Positions 19,815-28,229 of a stretch of 64,000 nt of DNA are shown here, piece after piece. Source of the DNA: Virgibacillus sp. 7505 (lineage in GTDB: Bacteria > Bacillota > Bacilli > Bacillales > Amphibacillaceae); NCBI RefSeq assembly GCF_002272135.1, contig NZ_NPBF01000027.1, positions 100,014 through 164,013 of the forward strand. The letters run 5' to 3'. Position 1 is the first letter of the stretch, and each line of letters opens with the position of its first letter. The notes beneath the pieces are model-generated. The model was not told the origin of the DNA. It did not search any database and saw nothing but the letters and a program-made list of their open reading frames with translations. The position numbers were made by a program, and so were the translations under genes.

Positions 19815-19943
19815 GTTTCAAACCCTGCAGGCAGGGTAAACAGGAACCATAACAACGTTGCATACGTATATTTGTGTAAAAACTGTGGTATCTTTCAGGA
19901 AGTCTTTTAATAACTTGACCACTGTAGTATACTTGTACATAGA
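19815..19943 (+). promoter_or_regulatory. yjbC-spx intergenic control region
   Basis: A short hairpin without a T-run (ACCCTGC...CAGGGT, about 19823-19838) follows yjbC. AT-rich sequence with TTGACC (19915-19920), TATACT (19928-19933) and TACATA (19936-19941) then precedes spx by about 90 bp. Spacings are not canonical, so the start point is unassigned. In B. subtilis spx has its own stress-regulated promoter here, which makes an independent promoter likely. Confidence 0.4.
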
Positions 19944-20027
19944 GAGATTAAATTAAAATTATTTTAAATAAAATCTTTCCATGGGCAAAGAAATAGAAAC
20001 ATATTCTGTATTGAGGAGTGAAGTTTA

Positions 20028-20423
20028 ATGGTAACACTTTATACCTCACCAAGTTGTACATCTTGCCGCAAAGCTAAAGCTTGGTTAGAAGAGCACGATA
20101 TTCCGTTCACAGAGAGGAACATCTTCTCCGAGACATTATCACTTGATGAAATCAAGGAAATCCTGCGTATGACAGAAGATGGTACAGATGAAATCATCTC
20201 TACTCGCTCGAAGGTTTTCCAAAGCCTAAATATGAACTTAGATCAATTACCATTGAAGAAGTTATATAGCTTGATTCAAGAAAACCCAGGTCTTTTGCGA
20301 CGTCCAATCATCCTTGATGAGAAACGTTTGCAGGTAGGCTATAACGAGGATGAAATTCGCCGCTTCTTGCCAAGAACCGTGCGTACTTTCCAGTTGCGTG
20401 AAGCACAGCGTATGGTCAACTGA
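20028..20423 (+). CDS. spx: Transcriptional regulator Spx
   Basis: 131 aa, the exact family length. The redox switch Cys10-x-x-Cys13 lies in SPSCTSC near the N-terminus of an ArsC-like fold, and [21 protein letters not shown] is typical of the C-terminal half. Spx binds the RNA polymerase alpha C-terminal domain during disulfide stress and is degraded by ClpXP with the YjbH adaptor, which is encoded about 5 kb downstream. GAGGAGTG precedes ATG 20028. Confidence 0.97.
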   Translation: MVTLYTSPSCTSCRKAKAWLEEHDIPFTERNIFSETLSLDEIKEILRMTEDGTDEIISTRSKVFQSLNMNLDQLPLKKLYSLIQENPGLLRRPIILDEKRLQVGYNEDEIRRFLPRTVRTFQLREAQRMVN

Positions 20424-20435
20424 CCTTATACAAAC

Positions 20436-20473
20436 AAAGGACGCAGATCCATTGGATCTGCGTCCTTTTTCTT
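20436..20473 (+). terminator. Terminator after spx
   Basis: AAAGGACGCAGATCC and GGATCTGCGTCCTTT pair around a 4-nt loop, with a T-rich tail. Confidence 0.93.
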
Positions 20474-20706
20474 TCCAGCTGCCCTTGGATGACAAATTAT
20501 CTGAAATGCGCTACAATGGACAGAATCCTTCTAAGGTCATTCGCCTTTTTTCGGCAATATTAAGCCTTTCTGTTTTCCATACGGAAGGATTTATCATAAA
20601 ATAGAAATACACACAGAAAAAGTTAGATTGAGGGTAAGGGAATACGGGAAGTGTAAAGGCAAGAGGGCGTTTTTCACCTGCCACTTTACTGGAGGGAGAG
20701 AAAACC

Positions 20707-21378
20707 ATGGAAATAGAAAGAATAAATGAGAATACAATCAAATTTTATATATCTTATATAGATATTGAAGATCGCGGCTTCGATAAAGAAGATATCTGGT
20801 ATAACCGTGAAAGAAGTGAGCAATTGTTCTGGCAGATGATGGATGAAGTCAATTATAAAGAAGACTTCAGCGTTGATGGTCCGCTTTGGATTCAAGTGCA
20901 GGCCATGGATAAAGGATTGGAAATCGTCGTAACAAAGGCTCAGCTATCAAAAGATGGAGAAAGCTTAGAGCTGAATGTGGATGATAAAACGATCCAATCC
21001 TCTGTAGAGGAAAAAGTCGAATCTGTTCTGGAAGAGAAATTCGGCTCACATCAGCAAGATGGAGAAGAAGAGGATGAGGAGGAGTTGTCCTTCGTCATTC
21101 AATTCCGAGACTTTGAGGACGTCATTCAGCTCAGCCACTACTTCGAAGAGACGTATGGCATAGAGAACAGATTATTCCATTATAAAGACAGATACATGCT
21201 TTATGTGGAATTCGATGATTCGGTACTTGGAGATGATGAGCAGGAAGATGTTCTAAGTCAGATACTTGAATTCGGCTATGATTCCCAAACAACGATTTAT
21301 CGATTGGAAGAATACGGCAAGGTGATATTCGCTGAAGACGCACTTACTAACGTGAAGCAATACTTCCCTCGTAAATAG
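20707..21378 (+). CDS. mecA: ClpC adaptor protein MecA
   Basis: 223 aa. The N-terminal substrate-binding domain begins MEIERINENTIKFYISYID, with the RSEQLFWQMMDE helix. A highly acidic linker (about residues 115-128) leads to the C-terminal ClpC-binding domain from FVIQFRDFEDVI onward. MecA targets ComK and other proteins to ClpCP and so controls competence. A GGAGGGAG site precedes ATG 20707. The neighbour coiA is also competence related. Confidence 0.96.
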   Translation: MEIERINENTIKFYISYIDIEDRGFDKEDIWYNRERSEQLFWQMMDEVNYKEDFSVDGPLWIQVQAMDKGLEIVVTKAQLSKDGESLELNVDDKTIQSSVEEKVESVLEEKFGSHQQDGEEEDEEELSFVIQFRDFEDVIQLSHYFEETYGIENRLFHYKDRYMLYVEFDDSVLGDDEQEDVLSQILEFGYDSQTTIYRLEEYGKVIFAEDALTNVKQYFPRK

Positions 21379-21408
21379 ACATTCATTACAGAATGTCTAT
21401 TTTTTTGT
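21377..21408 (+). terminator. Terminator after mecA
   Basis: AGACATTC and GAATGTCT pair around a 6-nt loop, with seven T residues. The stem begins inside the mecA stop codon. Confidence 0.85.
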
Positions 21409-21486
21409 GCTTAAAATTGCTTTTTTGATTAGTTTACCAGCACTGAATGTTTCCTGATATATACTAGCCTCAAGGAGGTGATAGCT

Positions 21487-22593
21487 ATGTTGCAGGCGCA
21501 GTTGGAGGATGGAAGATTAATCCTGCTTGCTGCACATCGTAAAGAGCAAATCCATGATTTCAAAAAGCAGCGTTTTCTCTGTCCTGCCTGCAGAAAGTCA
21601 GTCATCATAAGGGCTGGCAAGAAATTGATTCCTCATTTTGCCCATGAGCAAATCCACGATTGCGAGCTGAATAGAACCGGGGAAAGTTTATACCATATGC
21701 GAGGTAAGCTCCAGCTGTTCCGTTGGCTTACTAAGCAAGGCTACACTGTTAAATTGGAGCAATGTCTTAAAGATTCCGCTAGACGCCCAGACTTGCTGCT
21801 TCGTACCGCTGGAGGAAAAGAGCTGGCAATAGAATATCAATGTGCAGCCATATCGGATGAAGAGCTGCTGCGGCGCAATGAGACATACGAACGTAATGGA
21901 GTAATGCCTATATGGATCCTGGGCGGAAACAGGTTGAATCGTACATCTGCTTATATGCTCGACTTGCCAAAAAGGGAACAGCGCTTCTTGACCCAATATA
22001 AGCAGAACATGCCATTGCAGATGTTATATTATTGCTCGGACAGTAAAACATTTTGTAACGTCCAACACATTCTCCTCACTGGAAAAAAACAGACAGTTGG
22101 TCAGTTCTTTTTCCGCCCTCTTTCTAATTTACTCTTTCCTCATTTATTCCAAGTTCTCCCTCAAAATGTTGGAGAAACACATAAGATGTGGCAAAGTATC
22201 CAAGCAAGAGCGGTAGCGAGGCCGCTCACATATGCTCCTGCTTCTATTAAACGCTGGGTGATGCGCTTGTATGAAGCAGGGTTGCTTCTTCAAGATATAC
22301 CGCTGTCTGTTTTACAGCCTGTTGAAACTCAATATCAGATGTCTGTAACGCCATATATTTGGCAGACGGATTTGTGGCTTGAGCAATTAGATCAAATATC
22401 TGTCATGGAAAGCGTATCTCTCAATCGGCTGAAGTATGCCTGCAGGAAATGGGAAGCCGTTACAATACCTTTTGCCGTGCCTATCAGTACGCATCCGGCG
22501 GAATCGTATATGCAGCGTCTATGCCAGCTCGGATGGTTTGAGCAAATTAATGCTGATACCTTCGTGAAGAAAAAGGTATTATCTCTATTTTGA
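21487..22593 (+). CDS. coiA: Competence protein CoiA-like nuclease
   Basis: 368 aa from ATG 21487, 8 nt after AAGGAGG; a GTG at 21478 is too close to the site. An N-terminal zinc-ribbon-like region has CPACRKSV and HFAH. A PD-(D/E)xK nuclease-like core follows, with RRPDLLL (about residues 99-105) and LAIEYQC. CoiA family proteins are needed for transformation in Gram-positive bacteria and are predicted to process incoming DNA or recombination intermediates. The location beside mecA fits a competence role. Confidence 0.9.
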   Translation: MLQAQLEDGRLILLAAHRKEQIHDFKKQRFLCPACRKSVIIRAGKKLIPHFAHEQIHDCELNRTGESLYHMRGKLQLFRWLTKQGYTVKLEQCLKDSARRPDLLLRTAGGKELAIEYQCAAISDEELLRRNETYERNGVMPIWILGGNRLNRTSAYMLDLPKREQRFLTQYKQNMPLQMLYYCSDSKTFCNVQHILLTGKKQTVGQFFFRPLSNLLFPHLFQVLPQNVGETHKMWQSIQARAVARPLTYAPASIKRWVMRLYEAGLLLQDIPLSVLQPVETQYQMSVTPYIWQTDLWLEQLDQISVMESVSLNRLKYACRKWEAVTIPFAVPISTHPAESYMQRLCQLGWFEQINADTFVKKKVLSLF

Positions 22594-22733
22594 GGTAAAT
22601 TCTTCGCATGATTCTCTTGCTTTTATATATAATATAAGAGAGAAAATGCTTATAGTTGAAGGATTTTCCCGGCTACTATACGAAATAGTTAATTGGAACA
22701 GAAATAGGTAAGCAGCATTGGAGGAGGATGTTC

Positions 22734-24545
22734 GTGTCAAAATCAGCTAAATCTTTACCAAAACGAAGTGAGGTACCAGTAGAAAAAACGTGGAACCTTG
22801 AAAATATATTTGCGACAGATGAACTGTGGGAGGAAGAGCGTAAATCATTGGCTGAGGACGGAGATAAAATCTCAGCGTTCCAAGGCAAGCTTGATGAGTC
22901 CGCAGACACTTTGTATGAGATGTTCAAGCTGCAGGATGAGCTGTCTGAGCGTATCGGCAAGCTTTATACATACGCACATATGCGTTATGACCAGGATACG
23001 ACGAACGGGCATTATCAGGCACTGCAATCAAAGGCGGAGCTATTGATTACGCAGATCTCAAGCAAAATGAGCTATATTGTTCCGGAATTACTTGCAATTG
23101 ACGAGAGCCGTATCCAATCGTTCCTGAAAGAGAACGATGATCTTAAGGTGTACGAGCATACCCTGAACGAAATAAGCCGTCAGCGTGCGCATGTGCTGTC
23201 TGAAAAGGAAGAGACATTACTTGCACAGGCTTCCGAAGTTACCGATAATGGCTCTGCTACATTCGGTATGCTTAACAACGCCGATTTGACTTTCCCAAGC
23301 ATCAAGAATGAAGAAGGGGAAGAAGTGGATGTGACACACGGTCGTTATGTCACATTCCTGGAGTCGAAAGATCAGCGTGTACGCCGGGATGCATTCAAGT
23401 CCATGTACGATACTTTCGGTCAATTCCGCAATACTTTTGCCTCTACTCTTTCAGGTACAGTGAAGAAGAATAACTTCTACGCAAAAGTAAGGAATTATGA
23501 GTCAGCACGTCAGTCTGCACTGGATAATAATAAAATTCCAGAACAGGTTTATGATAACCTCGTAGATGCAGTCAATGAGCGTTTACCACTGCTGCACCGT
23601 TATGTGGAACTCCGCAAGAAGGTGTTGGGCATTGACGATTTGCATATGTATGATCTTTATACGCCGCTAGTGAAAGATGTCGACATGAAGGTGACATATG
23701 ACGAAGCGAAGGATTATGTCCTTAAAGGACTCGAGCCATTAGGTGAGGAATATCAGTCTATCCTGAAGGAAGGCTTCGAGAACCGCTGGGTTGATGTGGA
23801 GGAGAATAAAGGTAAACGCAGTGGTGCCTACTCATCTGGCGCATATGGCACAAATCCTTATATCCTGATGAACTGGCAGGATAACGTCAACAATCTGTTC
23901 ACTTTGGCTCATGAATTCGGTCATTCGGTCCATAGCTATTATACACGCAAAAATCAGCCATACCGATATGGTAACTATTCCATCTTTGTTGCTGAGGTTG
24001 CATCTACATGCAATGAAGCTTTGCTGAATGAATATATGATCAATAATGTGGATGATGAGCAGGAGAAGCTGTATTTGCTGAATCACTTCCTCGAGGGCTT
24101 CCGCGGCACAGTTTTCCGTCAAACTATGTTTGCTGAATTTGAGCATATGATTCATAAGCATCAGCAGGACGGCGAAGTGCTCACAGCCGAGAATCTGACA
24201 TCCATGTATTATGATTTGAATAAGAAATACTTTGGTGATGGTTTGACTATCGATGAGGAAATTGGATTGGAATGGGCACGTATTCCTCATTTCTATTACA
24301 ATTACTATGTGTATCAATACGCTACAGGCTACGCAGCTGCTACTGCACTATCAGCTAAGATCCTTGAAGAGGGAGAGCCTGCTGTCGAAAAATATGTAGG
24401 TTTCTTGAAGGCTGGAAGCAGCGATTATCCAATTGAGGTACTGAAGTCTGCTGGAGTAGATATGACAGATAAACAAACTATTCTTTCTGCACTTGATGTA
24501 TTCGAGGCGAAGCTTGACGAAATGGAAAAACTATTGCAGAAGTAA
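22734..24545 (+). CDS. pepF: Oligoendopeptidase F (M3B metallopeptidase)
   Basis: 603 aa. GTG 22734 is chosen because GGAGGAGG lies 6 nt upstream; the ATG at 22728 directly abuts that site. The zinc motif HEFGH (His393, Glu394, His397) lies in LAHEFGHSVHSYY, with the third ligand in the VAEVASTCNEAL segment. It cleaves short peptides in the cytoplasm and would process peptides imported by the nearby Opp system. A strong terminator follows. Confidence 0.95.
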   Translation: MSKSAKSLPKRSEVPVEKTWNLENIFATDELWEEERKSLAEDGDKISAFQGKLDESADTLYEMFKLQDELSERIGKLYTYAHMRYDQDTTNGHYQALQSKAELLITQISSKMSYIVPELLAIDESRIQSFLKENDDLKVYEHTLNEISRQRAHVLSEKEETLLAQASEVTDNGSATFGMLNNADLTFPSIKNEEGEEVDVTHGRYVTFLESKDQRVRRDAFKSMYDTFGQFRNTFASTLSGTVKKNNFYAKVRNYESARQSALDNNKIPEQVYDNLVDAVNERLPLLHRYVELRKKVLGIDDLHMYDLYTPLVKDVDMKVTYDEAKDYVLKGLEPLGEEYQSILKEGFENRWVDVEENKGKRSGAYSSGAYGTNPYILMNWQDNVNNLFTLAHEFGHSVHSYYTRKNQPYRYGNYSIFVAEVASTCNEALLNEYMINNVDDEQEKLYLLNHFLEGFRGTVFRQTMFAEFEHMIHKHQQDGEVLTAENLTSMYYDLNKKYFGDGLTIDEEIGLEWARIPHFYYNYYVYQYATGYAAATALSAKILEEGEPAVEKYVGFLKAGSSDYPIEVLKSAGVDMTDKQTILSALDVFEAKLDEMEKLLQK

Positions 24546-24552
24546 AAAGAAA

Positions 24553-24577
24553 GCCGACGCTAACGCGTCGGTTTTTT
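24553..24577. terminator. Terminator between pepF and the convergent small gene
   Basis: CCGACGC and GCGTCGG pair around TAAC, with six T residues on the plus strand. It overlaps the 3' end of the minus-strand gene. Confidence 0.88.
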
Positions 24578-24745
24578 CATGCCTTTGAATGTTCTTCTTC
24601 TTGTAAAGAAAAAACATGCAGCCAGTAAGGATAAAAATAACAAAGGCAACGTAATCGCCAAGGAAACGAAATGCAGCATACCGAGAATATTGAAACATAA
24701 AGCAAAGATGACCCAGGCGATCAACAGGATTCCGATTCCTTTCAT
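24560..24745 (-). CDS. Small two-helix membrane protein, 61 aa
   Basis: ATG 24745 follows a GGAGGTGG site; the open frame upstream of it has no site. The product has two membrane helices (IGILLIAWVIFALCFNILG and FVSLAITLPLLFLSLLAACF) and a strongly basic tail (FTRRRTFKGMKKPTR), suggesting an N-in, C-in hairpin topology. The family is not recognised. The strong promoter overlapped by a Rex/Fnr-like palindrome upstream suggests control by redox state or oxygen. Confidence 0.65.
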   Translation of the reverse strand: MKGIGILLIAWVIFALCFNILGMLHFVSLAITLPLLFLSLLAACFFFTRRRTFKGMKKPTR

Positions 24746-24866
24746 TGTACCACCTCCGACTATCATCACTTTATGCAGGCCTGGAAAAGACTAGACTAAG
24801 TGAGCTTGTGACTTTTTTGTGAAATTGTGCACATAATAGTTGCCATCTATCAATGTGATATGGTAC

Positions 24867-24895
24867 ATTATATTTGTGAGAAACATCACAAACAA
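24867..24895 (-). promoter_or_regulatory. Promoter with Rex/Fnr-like operator in its spacer
   Basis: On the minus strand: TTGTTT (-35), exactly 17 bp, then a perfect TATAAT (-10). The spacer and adjoining bases form a perfect inverted repeat, TTTGTGA-N6-TCACAAA (24873-24892). This resembles the Fnr/Crp pattern (TGTGA-N6-TCACA) and matches the 18-bp Rex consensus except at two inner positions. A second TTGTGAAAT half-type site lies about 55 bp closer to the small gene. It would drive the 61-aa membrane protein. Confidence 0.55.
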
Positions 24896-24950
24896 GTCCC
24901 CTTTGTTTGGATTATTGTTCTCCCATCCCCTCAGTAGAAGTTATACATGC

Positions 24951-24980
24951 AAAAAGGTCTGCCGAAAGGCAGGCCTTTTT
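24951..24980. terminator. Bidirectional terminator
   Basis: AAAAAGG-CTGCC and GGCAG-CCTTTTT pair around GAAA, just after the 136-aa minus-strand gene. Confidence 0.85.
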
Positions 24981-24981
24981 G

Positions 24982-25392
24982 TTATGCTTCCCACTTTTGG
25001 AAGCTGTCCAAATCCTCAAAATGGGTGCTATGACCGCATGTATCAAATTGCCCGGTTTCTGCTTCTGTCCGTAGCTGCTTCCTTTCTCTCCATACTTCTT
25101 TCGATAAGATAGGGGAGTGGGGCCGCGCATAAGTAATGTTAACATGTGACTTTTCGATAGGTTTCTGTATAATCGCATTTTCCATAATCCTGCGACGCTT
25201 TAATACCCTTGGAGATACATGGCCAGCAGCCGTCTTTTGCTCCATAAGCGCTCTCTGTGTAGTATAAGAAGTGGTTTTCATCCTGTACTTGTTCAATATT
25301 GTAAGACAGCGTATCGAGGTGTCGGCTGTGAATATACCGTTATCAAGATAAGCTAGCTGCAAACCATTTAAATAGAGGTAATGCTGCTTCAT
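24982..25392 (-). CDS. Unrecognised basic protein, 136 aa
   Basis: ATG 25392 follows GAGGAGGGG with 7-8 nt spacing; the longer frame upstream lacks a site. The N-terminus (MKQHYLYLNGLQLAYLDNGI) looks like beta strands, and the middle is basic (VLKRRRIMENAI). The C-terminus holds DTCGHSTHFEDL, where Cys and two His could bind a metal. No signal peptide or membrane helix is seen. It sits between pepF and yjbH, flanked by terminators, so it is probably monocistronic. I do not recognise the family. Confidence 0.6.
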   Translation of the reverse strand: MKQHYLYLNGLQLAYLDNGIFTADTSIRCLTILNKYRMKTTSYTTQRALMEQKTAAGHVSPRVLKRRRIMENAIIQKPIEKSHVNITYARPHSPILSKEVWRERKQLRTEAETGQFDTCGHSTHFEDLDSFQKWEA

Positions 25393-25440
25393 TGGGTTTA
25401 CCCCTCCTCTGTACATCTTTCTTCAACTTCTAGTTCAAGG

Positions 25441-25474
25441 AAAGGAAAAACAGCCGCACATAAAGTGCGGCTGT
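25441..25474 (-). terminator. Terminator of the yjbI-yjbH unit
   Basis: CAGCCGCAC and GTGCGGCTG pair around a 5-nt loop and, on the minus strand, run into TTTTTCCTTT. Confidence 0.85.
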
Positions 25475-25496
25475 CAGGGATAAGTGCAGCAATAAG

Positions 25497-26375
25497 TTAT
25501 TCAGCTTTCGAAGTAATATTATATTTCCAAAAAGTATCGTGTTTGATTGGGATGCGCTCTACCATCTGTTTCAGCTGTAGCTTTTTCATTTCCTTTTCTG
25601 TCTGCGCATTCGTCCAATCATAAATCAATGAAATCTCCCTGCTGCCAACAAATTTATAGCTGGAAAGGAATTCTTCCACAGGCGGTTTTGCTGCCGGCTG
25701 CGGATCTATCTGCAGCATCTGGTGCAAGACATTGACATACACATCGTAGCTATATAAGCCGGAAATTTTAATACCGGAGTCTTCCTCGGACTCATTAAAG
25801 AAGACAATGGAAGGGGATTCGTCGATTTCCAGTTCCTTTGAAAGCTTCACATCGCACTGGAATGCTTTTTTTGCGGAAGCAGAATACATATCCTCACGAA
25901 ATTCTTCCAAATCGAGCTTAGCTATTTTAGCACATTCAATCAGAATTTCATCTGCAGTGATATCTTGCTTGTTCAGGAACAGTGCCTCCTGGATAGTACG
26001 GAGGAAACGGGTACCTGCTTTTCTTCCTTGCAGCTCCGCTGCTTTTATTGCCAGTGACGTGCGCCACGGGAAGGACACGGCATTATTTAACAAGATGTTA
26101 TCCGGCTGCAGGACCGTTTTCGGGTAGCTGCACTCATTTCGTTCACGAACGAGCGGCTGATAATCTCCTGTCAGTATCGGGCGTAAAGTGAAATATTGAC
26201 CATATTCCATTGTAAGTTTCTTGAGAAAAGGCTCGAGTGACCAGCAATCCTCGCAAAGCGGATCGATAAAAACGTAAATCTCCACGGGTTTCTTCGAGGA
26301 AGGAAACAGTCCGCAAAATCCGCCACAGTCATCCTCAGGCCTTTGCTGTATTGAATTAGAAGATTCCCAGCTCAT
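25497..26375 (-). CDS. yjbH: ClpXP adaptor YjbH (SpxH)
   Basis: 292 aa. A thioredoxin/DsbA-like fold carries the Cys41-x-x-Cys44 motif in FIDPLCEDCWSLEP. This is the YjbH adaptor that brings Spx to ClpXP for degradation and releases it under disulfide stress. Here the N-terminus carries an extra Cys17-x3-Cys21 pair (DDCGGFCGLF) just before the fold. Zinc or redox sensing there is inference. It overlaps yjbI by 4 nt, so the two are co-translated. The target gene spx lies 5 kb away. Confidence 0.92.
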   Translation of the reverse strand: MSWESSNSIQQRPEDDCGGFCGLFPSSKKPVEIYVFIDPLCEDCWSLEPFLKKLTMEYGQYFTLRPILTGDYQPLVRERNECSYPKTVLQPDNILLNNAVSFPWRTSLAIKAAELQGRKAGTRFLRTIQEALFLNKQDITADEILIECAKIAKLDLEEFREDMYSASAKKAFQCDVKLSKELEIDESPSIVFFNESEEDSGIKISGLYSYDVYVNVLHQMLQIDPQPAAKPPVEEFLSSYKFVGSREISLIYDWTNAQTEKEMKKLQLKQMVERIPIKHDTFWKYNITSKAE

Positions 26376-26773
26376 ATCGATTCTCCTTTCTCTTCATCTG
26401 GTGTATTCATCATATGATGTGCGGTTAACGCAAGTCGTTCATATATTATGCTTTTATAAGGTTCCTCTATGTCAGTTTCCACTAGGGCAGCTGCCATGCA
26501 GGAAAGCCATGCATCCTTGCGCGTAGGTGTGATCTCGAAAGGGAGGTGCCGGTATCTTAGCTTCGGGTGGCCGTGCTCTTCTGTATAGAGCGGCGGACCG
26601 CCGAAGAATTGTGTCAGGAACTGCTTTTGTTTGCGGCGGGTCTCCGTCAGATCATCCGGGAAAATCGGCTTTAAATCTGGATGCTTTGCCACGCGTCGGT
26701 AGAAAGCATCTACCAGCTGCTCTAATATGGCTTGTCCGCCAATACCATCGTACAATGTTTCAGCTTGATTCAT
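26372..26773 (-). CDS. yjbI: Truncated hemoglobin (YjbI)
   Basis: 133 aa from ATG 26773, after AAGAAAGGAAG; the longer open frame lacks a site and would add about 28 residues. It shows the group II truncated globin pattern: YDGIGGQ at the start, AFYRRV, FGGPPLY, and the proximal His in RHLPFEITP. Heme-bound and cytoplasmic, it is probably for O2/NO/peroxide handling. It overlaps yjbH, as in B. subtilis, linking it to thiol stress control. Confidence 0.93.
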   Translation of the reverse strand: MNQAETLYDGIGGQAILEQLVDAFYRRVAKHPDLKPIFPDDLTETRRKQKQFLTQFFGGPPLYTEEHGHPKLRYRHLPFEITPTRKDAWLSCMAAALVETDIEEPYKSIIYERLALTAHHMMNTPDEEKGESI

Positions 26774-26874
26774 TGATTCTTCCTTTCTTATGCAAAGAGC
26801 AATCAACATAACATCTGCCCCGCGTGGGGTTGACTGTAAATTTATTTTATCAGCCACCTGCCAAGTTGGGCAAC

Positions 26875-27453
26875 TTATCTGTTTCGGAGGCTGTCATAGA
26901 ATCGCTGGATCTTGTTCGGAGTCTTGCGTTTCACAATGCCATTTTCTTTAAGGACCGTACGGAAAACATGCTCTCCATGTGCAAAGCTATGTGCTTCCAA
27001 TTCCAATTCATAATCTATAATATCGCCGTATTTACTTTTATCAAGAACGATGATTGTATCATTATATGACTGCTCCCGACGGATAGTTTCCAAAGAGCCG
27101 CCATAAGTCAATTCAGCAGCAGAAACACCTAATTCCTGAAGCTGCTTACTGATTTCAGGGCCGAGCGTAATATGACCTTGCAGCCACAAACTTGCTTCCT
27201 GCTCTGTCAGATAGTCATGTGTTTCCAGGAGACCTTCTCCTTGCGGCTGTTTCAATGTGGATTGATATTTTCCGTTCTTTTCTCTGATTCGCAGTGCAGC
27301 ACCATGCTGCTTCAGCTGGAAATCCTTTGTTTCAAAATAGTGATTCACCTGATTTATTTCAGGCGCGTTTCCCATATCAAACGTTTCGTATAATTTGTTG
27401 AATTCTGCTTCAGTAAGCAGGTTCTTGAACTCGATTTCGATTTCTTGCGGCAT
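26875..27453 (-). CDS. yjbK: CYTH domain protein (YjbK)
   Basis: 192 aa from ATG 27453 after an AGGGGGT site. The CYTH signature ExExK lies in QEIEIEFKN near the N-terminus, with alternating charged strands through the barrel (LRIREKNGKY and QSTLKQPQ). CYTH proteins bind or hydrolyse organic or inorganic triphosphates with divalent metal. The gene is divergent from the alarmone synthetase gene, as in B. subtilis; a joint role in nucleotide or polyphosphate metabolism is inference. Confidence 0.9.
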   Translation of the reverse strand: MPQEIEIEFKNLLTEAEFNKLYETFDMGNAPEINQVNHYFETKDFQLKQHGAALRIREKNGKYQSTLKQPQGEGLLETHDYLTEQEASLWLQGHITLGPEISKQLQELGVSAAELTYGGSLETIRREQSYNDTIIVLDKSKYGDIIDYELELEAHSFAHGEHVFRTVLKENGIVKRKTPNKIQRFYDSLRNR

Positions 27454-27576
27454 CCTGATACCCCCTGTGCGCACATATGCTGTATTCCATTGTAATGCCA
27501 AGCTGCTTTTATGATACACTGAAAGCAGATATAATGCATCTGGAACAACTAGACGCTGCTGGGAAGAAAAGGGGCT

Positions 27577-28215
27577 ATGAAGAGCATGAACTGGGAAGTA
27601 TTTTTAGCACCATATGTACAGGTAGTAGAAGAACTGAAAGTGAAACTGAAGGGAATGCGATCACAATTCGAAAATGAATCGCGCCATTCTCCGATTGAAT
27701 TCATCACTGGTCGGGTAAAACCAGTACGCAGTATCCTTCAAAAGGCAGCTACTAAGCAGGTAACGGTAGACCTATTACATCAAGAAATCCAGGATATTGC
27801 CGGTCTGAGAATCGTGACGCAGTTCGTCGATGATATCTATACGGTTGTGGGCATGCTAAAAGCACGAAATGACTTTACTATCGTAAATGAAATTGACTAT
27901 ATTGTTGAAACAAAGGAAAGCGGCTACCGGTCGTATCATATGATCATCGAATATCCGGTGGAGACAATACATGGCGAAAAGAAAGTGCTAGCCGAAATCC
28001 AGATCAGGACACTTGCCATGAATTTCTGGGCGACAAATGAGCATTCGCTCAATTATAAATATGACGGCCAAATACCGGCTGAATTGAAAACAAGGTTGAA
28101 AACAGCGGCAGAAGCTGCATTCCGACTGGACGAAGAGATGTCCAAAATCCGGGATGAAGTGCAGGAAGCGCAGCGGATTTATCACGATCAGCAGCAAATC
28201 AAAAAGCATAAATAG
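27577..28215 (+). CDS. relQ: Small alarmone synthetase (RelQ/YjbM)
   Basis: Up to 212 aa. RelA/SpoT synthetase motifs are present without a hydrolase domain: HSPIEFITGRVKPV, the ESGYRSYHMI segment and EIQIRTLAMNFWAT-EHSLNYKY. It makes (p)ppGpp/pGpp from ATP and GDP/GTP/GMP in the cytoplasm. The start is ambiguous between ATG 27577 and ATG 27586, the latter better spaced from AAAAGGGG. It is followed at 14 nt by nadK and then an rluD-like gene, forming one unit as in B. subtilis; yjbL is missing. Confidence 0.94.
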   Translation: MKSMNWEVFLAPYVQVVEELKVKLKGMRSQFENESRHSPIEFITGRVKPVRSILQKAATKQVTVDLLHQEIQDIAGLRIVTQFVDDIYTVVGMLKARNDFTIVNEIDYIVETKESGYRSYHMIIEYPVETIHGEKKVLAEIQIRTLAMNFWATNEHSLNYKYDGQIPAELKTRLKTAAEAAFRLDEEMSKIRDEVQEAQRIYHDQQQIKKHK

Positions 28216-28229
28216 GGGTGTGAGCTGGG

